Positions 34,646 to 47,360 of a DNA stretch of 57,226 bases are shown here, in pieces (positions within the stretch are counted from its first letter, which is position 1; each line of letters starts with the position of its first letter). Source of the stretch: Prorocentrum cordatum (taxonomy: Eukaryota; Sar; Dinophyceae; Prorocentrales; Prorocentraceae); contig CAUYUJ010017875.1 of assembly GCA_963575745.1 (NCBI GenBank), positions 164,642 to 221,867 on the forward strand, given 5' to 3'. The notes beneath the pieces are model-generated. The model did not search any database, was not told where the DNA came from, and worked only from the letters and a program-made list of their open reading frames with translations. The position numbers and the translations under genes are program-made.

Positions 34646-35114
34646 TATGAAGAGGGAGCTTGGAGGAAAGTTTGTCGCAACATCGTTAACGAGTCTTGGG
34701 ATTACACGGGTCCTCCTCCTCCTCCTCATTCTCCTCATTCTCCTCCTCCTCCTCCTCCTCCTCCGCCCCCTCGCCTCTGCACACTTCCTCCCCGCGTGGG
34801 CGCGAGGCGAACCCTGCCCACGCGCGAGACGAGACTGGGCTCCCAGTCGGGCCCTTGTCAAGCTCTCTGGGGCGCAGCGCGTGCATGCAAGCAGGGTCCC
34901 GCCATGAAGAGCCAGAGGTACAACGCGAAGCCCCTCGTTATGGCCCCAGCCGCGACCAGCGCCTGGGAGGAGCGCTCGAGGGAACGCCAAAACAAGGACC
35001 CCAAGGAGCCCAGATCTCCTGCCAGAGACAAAGTGATCCCTCTTCCAACGCTTCGCCTGTACAATCAGGTCGGACATGCCCCCGTACAGGCAGTGTTTGG
35101 AGGAAAGTCAAGAA

Positions 35115-35279
35115 AAAACAGAAATGCTCAAACATGATCGAACAATACTCCAAAAATCGTCCCCATATTATGTTTGGACGCATGTTCCCCCATATCATGT
35201 TTGGAAAAATTGGGCCAACCGCCGTCGCCGAGGCCGACCAAGACAACAATGGGCAAAAGAAGTGTTTGCAAGTTTGTGA
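35115..35279 (+). pseudogene. Possible C-terminal scrap of LINE RT
   Basis: A plus-strand frame ends in NWANRRRRGRPRQQWAKEV before a stop at 35277-35279. Arg-rich RGRPR..W tails are typical of the C-terminus of one group of LINE reverse transcriptases, compare RRAGRP..TW in the fragment at 1-1081. Upstream, CCCATAT.ATGTTTGGA is present twice (about 35162 and 35190). Too short for a firm call. Confidence 0.33.
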
Positions 35280-35631
35280 CTCGTGTGTGTTCGGCGCACC
35301 ACCCTCGCGTTTGGCGGGCTGCTCTTGACTGTATGTGGGACGCTTTTGGCGCACCACCCTAACTGTTTGATGTGCTCTGTTGCCTACGCGACCTCAGGAT
35401 GCACGGCCCACTGACTGACTGAGGGGCAGACCCGACGTAACAATACAAGCTCCTTGCGCGCCGACGCACCAAAACCACCTGCGCATCGCGACGACGCTCG
35501 CGCTCCAGCGCGGGACCCGCCGCCGTGGCACAGGCGCGGGGGGCGACGGGGGGGAAATGGGGGGGGGGCGTTGGAGGAGGGGGGGGGAACCACAGCGCAG
35601 TGCACACTCGCTTTCTCTCCATTTCCCTCTC

Positions 35632-35638
35632 CCTCTCC

Positions 35639-35678
<40 letters not shown>

Positions 35679-35747
35679 ATACATATATATATGTATATAT
35701 ATATGTATATATATCGCTCTCGCTCTCTCTCTCTCTTTCTCTCTCTT

Positions 35748-35783
<36 letters not shown>

Positions 35784-35882
35784 CATGTCTCTCTTTCTCT
35801 CTCTTGTTCTCTCTTTCCATCCGCGCTTTTCTCTCTCTCTCTCTCTCTCCCTCCCCCTCTCTCTCTCTCTCTCTCTCTGCAC
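35632..35882 (+). repeat. (CT)n microsatellite with TATATG centre
   Basis: CT dinucleotides on both sides of a TATATATG block (about 35680-35715). Low-complexity Ser/Leu or Glu/Arg translations are ignored. Confidence 0.93.
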
Positions 35883-36111
35883 ATCCGCGAACGCATGCAG
35901 TCTGCACTGGCGCAGGAAGTTACCACGGGAAAGCGCTGGAAGACACTGTGTCGCAGTGCTGGCGCACGCGCAGCGCCGTCGGGGCGGCACACCAGGGCAC
36001 GGAATCGCAACCTGAGCACAGGACGCACGGAGAGGGGAGAGGCGGCCGTGAGGAGAGCAACGGCGTAGCGCGAGCTCCAGGAACGAATATCTTCACGAGC
36101 ACTGCTGCAGC

Positions 36112-36579
36112 GGCAGGTTCCCAGGGAAGTCGTGCGAAGAGAACGATGAAAAACACGCGTGTTCAGACATGCTCGTTCCAGTAACCTTCCAGGAGCCACT
36201 CGCTGCACTCATGCGTCGATGATGCGTCGAACTCCGTCGGCGTGAGTCGACCTTGAGTCGAGTTTGAGTCGAGCTGGAGTCGAGCTAGAGTCGAACTAGA
36301 TTCGAAGTAGAATCAAACTGATCCGTCAAGTGGGACCCAGGAAGCTCCCAAAAACGAACATTTAAGTGGGGAAACCAAAAGATACCGATACCAATACTCC
36401 CTGAGCATCTCCCAGGATGCTTTCTGACCAGGGTTTCGAGGCGGATTCCGTAGTGGCTACGGGGGCCTCCCAGGCGAAAACCAATGAAGGGTAGCGGTAT
36501 CGGTACCACTTCCTCCTCTGAGGCAGGCTCCCAGGGGAGCCGCGCGAAGAGAACGCTGAAACACACGCGTGTTCTAATG
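36112..36579 (+). repeat. 58-bp direct repeat pair, 410 bp apart
   Basis: 36112-36169 and 36522-36579 share GGCAGG.TCCCAGGG and GCGAAGAGAACG.TGAAA and ACACGCGTGTTC. Minus-strand translations of both read VLFARLPWEPA. The pair brackets an 11-bp array and unique sequence. Confidence 0.75.
36242..36319 (+). repeat. 11-bp tandem repeat, seven units
   Basis: Units of the type TTGAGTCGAGC decay progressively from left to right (GAGTCGA to GATTCGA to GAATCAA). Confidence 0.8.
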
Positions 36580-36609
36580 GGCACGTGCACGCGGTCTCGG
36601 CACGCCAGT

Positions 36610-36739
36610 GAATCCCGCCAGCCCTCTGGGCGGAGGTGGTTTAAAGCGTCTTCTCTTCCACTCCCCTTCTTCCCCTTCGGAGAGGGGTTTACCCCTCCCC
36701 CCGCTCCCTGCCCCTGGGTCTGGATAGAGGGAGCCGCGA
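36610..36739 (+). repeat. Dispersed repeat E, copy 2
   Basis: Matches 4819-4947 with the same orientation and landmarks. Followed at once by a CCAAGAGG-type block. Confidence 0.8.
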
Positions 36740-36764
36740 TGTGGCAGAGAGTCCTTTTTCGCCC

Positions 36765-37345
36765 AAGATGGCTCGAAGAGGGCCTCCGATGCTCCAAGCT
36801 GGCCTCCAAGATTGCTGCCGATAGCCGAAGATGGCTCAACATGGCGTCCAAGATGCCCCGAGAGGTCCCAAAGACCGCTCCAAGAGGGCTCCGAGTGCTC
36901 TCGGAGCCCACATCAGGACCCCCCCGAAGCAAAAATCTGTCAAAACCTTAGGAAAACCAGTGACGTTTGCCTGCTCGCCGTTTCGCTTCCGATGCGCTTT
37001 TGAGGTCTTAAGATGACCCCAAGATGGCCCAAGTGAGTCCCAAGAGGGGCCCAAGAGGCCCCCCAGCCAGCCCCAAGAGCGTCCAAGAGTGCCCCAAGAG
37101 AGCTCCAAGAGGGCCCCAGGAGAGCTCCAAGAGGGCCCCAGGAGACGGTTTTGAGGACTCTTGCGGGAAGGGGCACAGATAAGGGACCCCGGCATCCAAA
37201 ATGGCCCCAAGAGGTCCAGGGCTCCCAGGAAATCCCCAAGAGAGCCCCGTAGAGGGCCCGAGAGGGCCCCGAGTTACCCCAAAAGGGCCCCAAGAGGGCC
37301 CCCAAGACCCCCCCAACAAACCCAAAGAGCGCTCAAGAGGCGGAT
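36765..37345. repeat. CCAAGAGG-type block with core
   Basis: Regular CCAAGAGGGCCCC-like words, some in clear short tandem (about 37060-37145). A diverged core lies at about 36925-37005 (GAAGCAAAAATCTGTCAAAACC, then CGCTTCCGATGCG). Confidence 0.7.
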
Positions 37346-37374
37346 TTGAGGGTTGTGGCCTCGTCCCCGTTGTC

Positions 37375-38310
<936 letters not shown>

Positions 38311-38420
38311 CTCACGCGGGCCCAATACATGGCCCGAAGAAGCCCTTGAAGGCCACCACCTGGTTGCCCGCCGTGCTTCACTCTATGTGTCTGTTCATCC
38401 CTTTTCCCGGATGACGCTCA

Positions 38421-38463
38421 TGCGCAGGGTTTCTGAATGGGCTGGTGATGATACGCGAAGCGT
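38421..38463 (+). repeat. Dispersed motif H, diverged copy
   Basis: Shares GGGCTGGTG.TGATACGCGAAGCGT with the copies at 5419 and 6300, with a few changes. Confidence 0.6.
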
Positions 38464-38506
38464 GAAGAAAACTGTTCACCGATTCCTATCCCTAATGGCG
38501 CGGCCT

Positions 38507-38646
38507 GGGCCCCACTGGCCGATGTGCACCCCTGGATGGGGATATCGGCTGTTCCCTTCGAAAGTCGAAGGGCCTATCCCCACCTGACGTGGTGGGATGG
38601 TGAGGCTGAGATAGCATGGCCTGGTGGGGATGGGGATCGGTTAAAA
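38507..38646 (+). repeat. Dispersed repeat B, copy 1
   Basis: Matches 51463-51566 over CTATCCCCA.CTG, GGTGG.ATGGT and CATGGCCTGGTGGGGATGGGG. Same orientation in both places, and in both places repeat C follows 1.5-1.8 kb to the right. Confidence 0.72.
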
Positions 38647-39000
38647 GATTCGAAGGCTTACGCCACACCGCCGACCCATTGGGGGCCGTTGGCGGCGTGC
38701 TCGGGTTTTTGGGGGGGGGCGTCTTGGGCCGTCGTCGGGCACTCTTGGACCGCCTGGTGCCTTCGGAAACTGTTTCGGGTGCGCATCTGGGAACGTCTTG
38801 AATATTATGTTGAACCTCCTTGAAGCCCCATGGGCCGCCCTGGGGCCCTCTGAAAGGTCTGGCAGTGAGCCAGGGAGGAGCGCGGAAGCGGCGCCGCGAA
38901 GGCGAGCAGGCCTGGCGCTGGGAGGGCGCGGGCTCCCGCCAGCCTCTAGGCGAGGCTGTAGAGAGGCAGCCAGCCGGGCGTCTGGGGTGACGCCATGATC

Positions 39001-39095
39001 GAGGTACATTCGGGCTGCCCAGGGAAGCGTCCTCAGGTACATGCGGGCTGCCCAGGAGACGCGTCCTCAGGTACCTTCGGGCTGCCCCGGAAACG
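39001..39095 (+). repeat. 33/34-bp tandem repeat, three units
   Basis: Units start at 39001, 39034 and 39068, each with AGGTAC.TTCGGGCTGCCC or a close variant. A second small tandem pair (AAAGCGAGGGGCAAGCGGCA) lies at about 39169-39221. Confidence 0.8.
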
Positions 39096-40354
39096 TAAGG
39101 GGATCGAGGCATGTGCGCGTTAGCCTGCTCTCCACCCAGGTTCTGCACTGCGCCAGGCAGGGGTTACGAAAGCGAGGGGCAAGCGGCAGGCAGGAGTGAC
39201 CAAAGCGAGGGGCAAGCGGCACCTCGTCACGTCGCCTAAGCGCGGGCAGGCAGAATAAAAAGAGGGAGGGCGGAACAAGCGGTCCACCTGATCAAAAAGC
39301 TGCTGCAGAAGCAGAGGGAAGGGGAAGAGAAGCACAGGGTAAGAGCATAGCACATGCGTGGGACCAGCAGTGCTAACTTTGCATCACCTTCGTGGGTCAG
39401 CGTTTTAACCCCTCGTGCGCGCCCAGGAAGGCTTCGGAAGCCTCTGGGTGGGAGGGGGGGGGGGGGCAGACACCCACAGGGACCTGCGGAGACCTCTGGC
39501 GGCGGCATGGGAGCCGTCGGCGGACAGATTCCGAGAGCTGTAGCTTGAGGTGGGCTGGTGGCGGAGGAAGCTGGGGAGGCATGAGGGATAGAGCCAGAGG
39601 GGAGGGAGGGATTTTCATCAGCTCGGGCACCGAAAGGGAGGCGGGGAGGAGGGGGGACGAAGAGGGAAGAGGGCTCGGTTTGGCTGTCCTTGGAAGTGCG
39701 CGCCTGAGTGTGCCAGCCGAGGGAAGGCCAGCCAGACTCGACTGAGTCTGACGGCCCCAAGGGGACATGGGAGAATGAAGGAGGAGGAGGTATTTGCACT
39801 TAGAGTCACCCTCTCACCTGTCGCTGAGTGGGTTGGGAAGGGACTGGGGCTCTGTATTCTATGTTTGGGGGGTGGGATGGGGAGGGGCAAATAAGAGCAG
39901 CCTCGCCGTTATGCCCTGTCTTTGTGGAGGTGGAGTGGGTGGCCTGTATGAGGAGGAGGAGAAGGAGGAGGAGGAGGAGGACGAGTGAACGACATGAACG
40001 CCCTTGTGGGCGATTTCAAGGCCGCCTGCCCTTGGTTCTATGTCGTATGTATGACACCACCGAGCATCGTCCCCCTTTGGCATGAAGGACGAAGAAGGAA
40101 GATTGCAGTGTAGTGCTAATGCCCTTGAGGGTAAGTATTAACCCTGTGGAGATACTCGTGAAGGTTGAATGACAAACGTTCTGGTACAGGGACTGTTGTT
40201 GGCACCTGGTGCCGGTGGGTGGTATATGTGGTGGAAGATGGTGGAGGAGGAGGAAAAGGAGGAGGAGGAACATGAGGACAACGGTGACGAAACCATGCAT
40301 CGCCATGCATCGCCGACAGATCGGCGATGGGCTCCCGACACCAAGACCGCACGG

Positions 40355-40515
40355 TCCTGGGCGGGGTGGGGCCATGGGGCCCCTCTCGGCGATGAGTGGG
40401 CAACTGGGAGTCGATGCACCATCCCCTGAGCCCATCCCCCCCTGACGTTGCCCCCTGGCTTGCGGGTCATAACTCGGCTGTCTGGCGGTCATGCAGGACG
40501 ACCCCAGCGTCCTCC
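40355..40515 (+). repeat. Dispersed repeat C, copy 1
   Basis: Matches 53010-53165 over CTGGGCGGGG, TCGGCGAT.AGTGGGC.ACTGG, AGCCCATCC and CTGACGTTGCCCCCTGG. Upstream at 40307-40326 is a perfect 8-bp hairpin ATCGCCGA/TCGGCGAT. Confidence 0.75.
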
Positions 40516-40839
40516 CCGGAACGTTCTCGACCGGGCGCAGCTGCTGGAGCGCATCCCCGGGCCGGAACACCGCCGAGAATCTACGAACATGTCCGACAGC
40601 CTCAAGCCTCGATTCTGGGAAAGCCGCACCTGGCCGCATCGCCCCGGCGCCTGTCCCCCACTGACGTTGCCCCCGACGTCATCCCCCCGAGATCGGATCG
40701 ACTCCGCAGGAGGAAGCGTCCAGCTCCACAGCGCCGTCTTGGATCCCTCCACTGTTGGAGGGGCCGCAAGGATGGAACCGAAAGCTCAAAACCAGTTGCG
40801 GCAGCACGGACATCCCGCCCCTGCCACCAGCGGGCGGGC

Positions 40840-40914
40840 CGTCCTGGCACCCTTGTTGGCGCCCTCGAGCCACACCTCGTACCTGTCGGCCTTCTTGTCA
40901 AAGGCCTGCGGGGC
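40840..40914 (-). pseudogene. Fragment of SH3-like motif
   Basis: Minus-strand text QAFDKKADRYEVWLEGANKGA fits the right half of the LNG..G.V..FD....RY.V.L motif. The left half is replaced by a GC-dinucleotide run at 40917-40933, so the piece is cut by low-complexity DNA. The frame continues to a stop at 40786 without further similarity. Confidence 0.4.
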
Positions 40915-40916
40915 GC

Positions 40917-41180
40917 GCGCGCGCGCGCGCGGGCGGGAGGGGGAGGGAGCGGGAGGTAAGGGGAGGGGGAGGGGGGGGGAAGGGGGGGGGGGGGGTAGGA
41001 GGAGAGGGGGGGCGGGAGGAAGGGAGAGGAGGAGAAGGAGGAAGAGGAGAAGAGGAGGAGGAGGACGAGGAGGAGGAGGGGAAGACGGGGAGGAGGGAAG
41101 GAAAGGGAGGAGGAGAGGAGGAGAGGAGGAGGGAGCAAAGAGGAGGCGGAGAAGGAGGGGAGGACGGGAGGAGGGAAGGC
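40917..41180 (+). repeat. GC dinucleotide run and polypurine tract
   Basis: A short alternating CG run (40917-40933), capable of Z-DNA, followed by about 240 bp of G/A-only sequence. Confidence 0.9.
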
Positions 41181-43794
41181 GAAGAGGCAAGCTAGGCGCG
41201 CTCGCGCCATGTATGACATCATACCCATCCCACCCGTCCCGTCCATGTGTTTTCTCTATCCGCCGACGCGCGTCGTGGCAGACCTAGGACTGCACAAGGA
41301 GCCCCTCATTCTGAACGACGGGAGCAAAACGCCGATCCTGAAATAAGGCCAACGCTGCAGCGGGAGCACGATATTGAAAGACCACAAGCGCGGGAATGAG
41401 GCCAGCGCTGCAGCGGGAACCCTTTTCTGAAGAACCGAAAACGATCAGAAAGAAATCCAAATGTGAAATCCTTAGTGTAATAAAACAAAAGAAAACCAAA
41501 TCTTGAAATCCTGTGTAATACCAGTACGCGAAGAGGGCCGAATGCCGTCCAGACAGAGTCAGAGCAGCTGGGAGAAAAATACAGCCGAAAATGTGAGCAA
41601 GGAAAAGATGGTTTCAGACATCCGGGCCAACCTCCTGGGAGTTTCTTCAAACATACCTGGGGCAACATCTGTTGTCGATGCTGCAGAGGCGGGCGTACAC
41701 AGGAAACTGGGCCAGCGTTCCAGAAATCTGGCTAAGTAACGCTGGCCCAGCTTTTCGGGGAGCTTCCTTAATCGGGTTCTCGACTGTACTCATGATGTGT
41801 AATTGACGAGCTAGGTGCCCTCGCACAATAACTGACATACAACACCTCCCACCTATCCATTCCAACTGCGCTGAATCATGCTGTATCCGCCGACCAAGGT
41901 GTCCTGAAGGACGTGGCTCCCCCGAGTGATCCCATCGCGTGATGCGCAGACATGCGGGAGGCTTTGCACCTTGGGAAACCATTTTGCCCATGTAGGGCAA
42001 AGCAACCCGAAGATCACATCTTACCTGTGACTACATGCCCTGTCCGAGCCGGCGTCCCTTCGCCTGCACATACTGCATCTGCACATGGGAAAGGAGGAGG
42101 AGAAGGAGGAGGACACAATTAACGCCAATTCCAGGAGGATATTCAAGAGATGTCAAGCCGAGAAAGCCGTTTATCTCCCAGACGACGTTTGCCCTAATTC
42201 GTGCCCGCAGGGTCGTGTCGGGGAGTCAATATTTCGTCAAGAATCAGGGGCTGCAGTCAGGCTTCAACAAATTGTTTGCGATCATGCGAAGAGATCGCAA
42301 AGAAGATGTACATGAATGGAGCCCGGCTATGTTGCTAGATTCAGGCGCCACCTCGGATGGTTTTCGAGAGGCATGGCCGAAGCTGCTCACGCCAGCACAG
42401 GATTCAAGTGGAGGCGTACTGGATCCTTCGATATTGTGCTGCAGGTGGCCGCTTCTTGCATCAGAGCAGGCACATGCTGCGAGTATGACTTGACCAAGAC
42501 ATGGCAAATGTCGTGAAAAGCCAGAGGCAGCACATCACGATGTCTCTAGACGTTAGGTTGCAACAAAGGGAGCGGGGGCAGGTTTGCAAATTGCTTCAGA
42601 TGGGGGGAAAGAGCCAAGTTTGAGTTTTCCCGATGCGTCTGAGCCCAGAGGGCGAGATATTTGACACCCCGCAGAAGGTAGTTGATGACCATCAGCGGCA
42701 CTTTGCTGGAATCGAAAAGGCACCAGAGGTCACACCCACCTAGGTTCGTGACGTGTACCACAAAAGGTGTGCTCTCCCCCCGAGCACTAGCGAGCGATGG
42801 AAGCGAGACCTGAGCTAGCGACTGTTGCCCTGGACTTCGGGCAGCTATCTGGAGGAAAAGCGGGAGGCCCTGACAGGATGCTGGAGAATTATTGAAAATG
42901 GCGGCCTCTGAGGCTGCGGGGTTGCACCATCCGGTGTACGTAAGGCTGCGGCTTCAGCCAAAGACCAATTTGACTTCAAGCGAACGGAGCTGGTTGCGCT
43001 CAGTAAAGGCAAGCCAGACGGATGGCAACCAGCATGCATAGCATCACTTTATTCAATATGCTGGGCACCACGTTTCATCAACAGGTTCCCAGACTCAACA
43101 CCACCGGTTCGGCGTTCATTCTGAAAGAAGCCCAGTCCAGAGGCAGGTCAGGCTTAGGCACCGACCTTGCGGCCCATTGCCTATTGGCACAAATGGAGGT
43201 TTAAAGGGTCACTAGTGTCTCCACGTTTGCAGTTTCCACGGGCTTAAAAGCTGTCTTCTACTCTGTGGTGAGGCAGATGGTGGTCGCGTTGCCATCGGAA
43301 ATCGAGGACTGTGAGGAGCAACTGGCGCAGGTCGACATTCGGCTTGGGGTTCAAAGGGGCCTGGTGGATGACAGGCCCCACGTTCTTCTGTGTTTTTCAA
43401 GCTTGCATCTCTCCCCCACTCTCTCTCACTCTCCCTCTCGTTCCCTCTCTCACTCTCCAGATGACGCTCGGATTGTGTTATATCTCCTTGTGGGGTGGAG
43501 GCGGTTCAATAGATTTGCTCTGTGGGTTGTTACAACTAGCTTCCCTTCGAGTGCGGGGGCCACGCCTAGATTCACTTCATGGGGTGTTACACATAGACTC
43601 CGTTTGAGGGGGGGTCTGGCCATGGGGGAAACGCTCGAATACAAAAGCAGTGACCCCGACGGTAGGACCCCACATGAGAATCTATTTCGCTCGCCCCTCG
43701 CCCTTTTCCTCTTCGACTGGCGCAGGCCCTCCTCCCGCTTCGGCGTCCTCCTCCTCATCATCATCGTCCTTCTCGCCCTGGTTCCTCAAGATTG
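41181..43794. other. Unique region, no gene recognised
   Basis: Complex sequence. Contains a 53-bp-spaced direct repeat (GGCCA.CGCTGCAGCGGGA) at about 41348-41425, the hairpin at 41707-41750, and short frames such as 42035-42493 (plus, 152 codons) and 43265-43795 (plus, 176 codons, no ATG at its first codon). None shows a recognisable domain. Confidence 0.4.
41707..41750. repeat. Perfect 13-bp inverted repeat with nested hairpin
   Basis: Arms CTGGGCCAGCGTT (41707-41719) and its exact complement (41738-41750) enclose an 18-nt loop that itself folds (CCAG AAAT CTGG, 41720-41731). It could be a cruciform or an RNA stem. No T-run follows, so terminator function is not claimed. Confidence 0.85.
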
Positions 43795-45150
43795 AAGCCT
43801 GAGGGGCCCGAAAAGGACTGTAGATACAGGATGCAGATGACCCGCTCGGATTAGAACATCAAGTGCGGGCCCCATAGGGAGGGGGCTCCCGCCTAAGACG
43901 TCCTCAATATCCAGGCCTGAGGGGCCCTAGAGCGACGACGGTTACAGGATTTGGATGACCCACTCGGATTAAAACATGAAGCGCGGGCCCCAAAGGGAGG
44001 GGGCTCCCGCCTAAGACTTCCTCGCGATTCACTCACTGACGAGGCTCCCGCCTGAGACTTTCTCTATGTTCAGGCCTGAGGAGCCCAGAAATGTTACCAG
44101 ATTTGGATGATCCACTCGAATTAGTACGTGAATGCGAGCCCCATAGGGAGGGAACTCCCGCCTGACTGCCTCAAGATTCAAGCCTGGGGAACCCAAAACT
44201 GACGACACTTACAGGATTTGGATGACCCGCTCGGATTAGGACATGAAGTGCGGGCCCCATAGTGAGGGTTCCCGCCTGCCCCATAAAGAGGGGGCTCCCG
44301 CCTGAGACTTCGTCAAAATTCAGGCCTGAAGGGGCCCAAAAGTGACGACCATTACAAGATTTGGATGACCCGCTCGGGCTAGAACATGAAGCAAGCGCGG
44401 GCCCCATAGGGAGGGGGCTGCCGCCAGAGACTTCCTCGCGATTCATTCACAGACGAAGCTCCCGTCTGAGACTTGCTCTATCCTCAATCCTGGGGAGGCC
44501 ATAAATGACAAAAGCTACAGGATGTGGATGGTGACCCGCTCGGATTCGAACATGAAGTGCGGGCCCCATAGGGAGGGAGCTCCCGCCTGGGCCTTTTTTC
44601 TATGTTCAGGCCTGACGGGCCCAAGATTGGCGCCTTATACAAGATTTGAATGACCCGCTCGGGTTCGAACATGAACTGCGGGCCCCACAGGGAGGGGGCT
44701 TCCGCCTGAGACGTCCTCAAGATTCAGCCCCGGCGAGCCCAAAAGTGACGAGAACTACAAGATTGGGACGACCCGCTCGGAGTCAAAGATGAAGTGCTGG
44801 CACCATAGGGAGGGAGCTCCCGCCTGAGACGTCCTGTAAGTCCGCTCACAGGCGAGGCTCCCATCTGAGCCATCCTCTATATTCAGGCCTGAGGAGACCA
44901 AAAGTAACGACGGTAACAGGACTTGAATGAGCCGCCCGGATTAGAACATCAAGTGCGGGCCCCATAGGGAGGGGGTTCCCGCCTGAGACTTCCTACGGGT
45001 TTAGGCCTGGGGAGTCAAAACGTGACGATTGCTGAAGGTTTGGATGACCCGCTCGGATTAGAACAGGAAGTGCAGGCCCCATAGGGAGGGGGCTCCCGCC
45101 TAAGACTTACTCAAGATTCAGGCCTGGGAAACCCAAAAGTGACGACAGGT
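43795..45150. repeat. Satellite array 1, about 117-bp unit, eleven units
   Basis: Units contain CAGGCCTGAGGGGCCC, GTGACGAC, GGATGACCCGCTCGGATTAG, and GCGGGCCCCATAGGGAGGG then GGCTCCCGCCTGAGAC. GCGGG and CCCGC form a hairpin in each unit. Unit starts (GGCCTG..G...CC) are at about 43798, 43916, 44073, 44183, 44326, 44488, 44609, 44726, 44885, 45005 and 45121. Three units carry an extra module of about 40 bp (TTCACTCACTGACGAGGCTC type). Confidence 0.9.
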
Positions 45151-45333
45151 AAGTGCGCGAGCGAATGAGAATGATGATGACGATAGTGAGGGTGATGGTG
45201 ATGAGAAGGACAGGGTGTGGGATGATGGCGCAATTAATGACGATAACACGATGGCGGGCGATGATATGATGATGATGAGTGGGCGGATGATGAGTGAATG
45301 TGACTGCGTGAGCGAAGGGCGCGTGTGAGTGGT

Positions 45334-45371
<38 letters not shown>

Positions 45372-45649
45372 GCCGATGGCCGTGACGGAATCAAGACCTG
45401 AAAACCCATGAGTGAATGGTGAGTGAATGACCGAGAGAGCGAACGGGTGATCATGACGATCGGTGCTCCTGGTGGGATTGTGATGACAGGAGGAGGAGTG
45501 AAGTGTGAGGTTATTTCGCAGAGGTGCGCATAGCAAACAAGAGCCCCACTTAGGATGTGGGGAATAAAGAAAAACATGTCCCTCTGGACCCTCTGGTCCC
45601 AATTGTTCCTGGGTCCGAAAAGAACTGCCGAAGGGCCGTGTGTTTCGCC
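45151..45649. other. Spacer with GAT microsatellite
   Basis: GATGAT/GTGAGTGA-rich text with a purer GAT run at 45335-45370. No gene seen. Confidence 0.6.
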
Positions 45650-46840
45650 CCCTCGCATTACGAAACATGCATTACCAAAGACTTCTTATTGAGGATTCCC
45701 GCCTAAGGATTCCGTATTATGAAACACGGAATACGTATTCCCAAAAGAATATGAATTTCCTCGCATTCCTTGCTAAGGGCCCATGGCTAAGAACCCCGTA
45801 CCTAGAGCCCTTACGAAAAAATCGTGTACTCAGGATTCCGTCCTGTGAACTCGTTACGAGGGAGCGTCGGCTCTGGATTCCGCCGCATGCAATCGTGAAT
45901 AAGAACTACACATGGTTCGCGGCTAATGATGCCCGACTAAGCATTCCTCAGCAAGGACTCCTAGATGTAGAATATTTACTGAGGCTTTCAGACAAAGATT
46001 CCTCGCTAAAAATTTGTTGAAAAGGGTTCCTTCGTACGGAGTCACTACGCAGAACTGTTTCCTACGATTTGCGTAGCGGAGCCTCATAATTAGGATTCCG
46101 TAGGAAGGCTTCCCCCCTACGGACGCACTAAGAGTTCCTCACTAAGAGCCGCTACTAGTGATCCTCGCATCGGGTCCCTAATTCAGGATTCCTTAATGAG
46201 GACTCCTTATTCATAATTTCTGACTTTGGATTCCCTACTAAGGGCTTCCTACTAAGAACTCCTGAATCAGGATTCCCAAGCAAGGTCTCCTTACTGAGAA
46301 CCCTTACAAAAGGATTCTCTACGCAGGCCTCATTACCAAAGATTCCTTGCCAAGGCGCAGTGACTGATGCTCCATGAGTGAGGACTCCCGATTGAGGATT
46401 CCCGACTAAGGACTACTGCGTGAAGACTCCCGAATAAAAATTTCCTACTGAGGATCCCTTACGGAAGATTTCTTACTGAGGATCACAGACCCTGGGTTCC
46501 TGTAAAAGTTTCCGTATGAAGGATCCCTTGCCAAGGATTCCCTCCTATGAAATCTGAAATGAGGGCTCCCTGAAAAGGATTTGTTAATAAGGACTATGTG
46601 GTGAGGATTCCTTAGTCAGGACTCTTCGCTCAGGGTTCCTTCCGGATTCTGCCACACGATTGATTCGTTACCAAGAACTCATTGGTGCGTGCCCCATACT
46701 ACTGACGCGTTGCTGAAAAAACAGATTTACTACAAAATGTCCCTCACCAAAGATCCCGACGAAAAATCACTTACTGAGGACCTTGTGTCTCGGCATTCCG
46801 TACGAACGATTCCGTGCGAAGGATTCAGTGTCCATAACTC
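45650..46840. repeat. Degenerate 15-16-bp minisatellite
   Basis: About 1.2 kb built from words of the form TTACTGAGGATTCC and TACTAAGGACTCC. Spacing is 15-16 bp but units are strongly diverged. The stretch is clearly more AT-rich than its neighbours. Frames are short and uninformative. Confidence 0.75.
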
Positions 46841-46844
46841 CGCA

Positions 46845-46930
46845 TTCATCATCATCCTCATCATCATCAGCATCATCATCATCAGCATCAGCATCATCAT
46901 CATCATCATCAGCATCATCATCATCATCAG
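46845..46930 (+). repeat. Short CAT/CAG microsatellite
   Basis: CAT with CAG and CTC interruptions; abuts the minisatellite on its left. Confidence 0.9.
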
Positions 46931-47036
46931 GATCCTCCCGGTCCTCATTTTTGACTTCACCTCCTGTCTGCCTGCATCGCACTCCTCGCTGCCCCTCGCG
47001 CTGCCCCTCGCTGCCCCCCCTGTCCTCCACGGCCGC

Positions 47037-47138
47037 TCCCTCCGCACGCCGCGCGAGAGCCTTCACGTGCCCGGTCTGGCCGTTGAGCTCGACCTGCCGC
47101 TGGAGGCCTCGGAGGCGCACCTGCCCTGCCGACGTCAT
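47037..47138 (-). pseudogene. Fragment of SH3-like motif
   Basis: Minus strand reads GQVRLRGLQRQVELNGQTGHVKAL, matching the left half of the LNG-type motif (V.L.GL....ELNG..G.V). The frame continues through a charged segment into an Asp-rich run made by the CAT repeat at 46845-46930 (46767-47138, 123 codons). Possible stranded exon. Confidence 0.42.
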
Positions 47139-47360
47139 CCCGGAGGGGGGGAGGAGCGCAGCGTAGAGGAGAGATCCATCCGACCGACCACTGCGCTCAG
47201 CTCAACAGCTGAGCACACCTCTCCAAGCTCGAGCTACTGGCTTCGCCAGCGACCAGAGCGGAGGAAAGAGAAGCAGGGGCAGCGGCCGATCCCGGAGGGG
47301 GGGAGGAGGGGGGGGGGGGGATAGCCGTAGGCAGACGGCGCTGCGCAGCGGCTCGCACTG

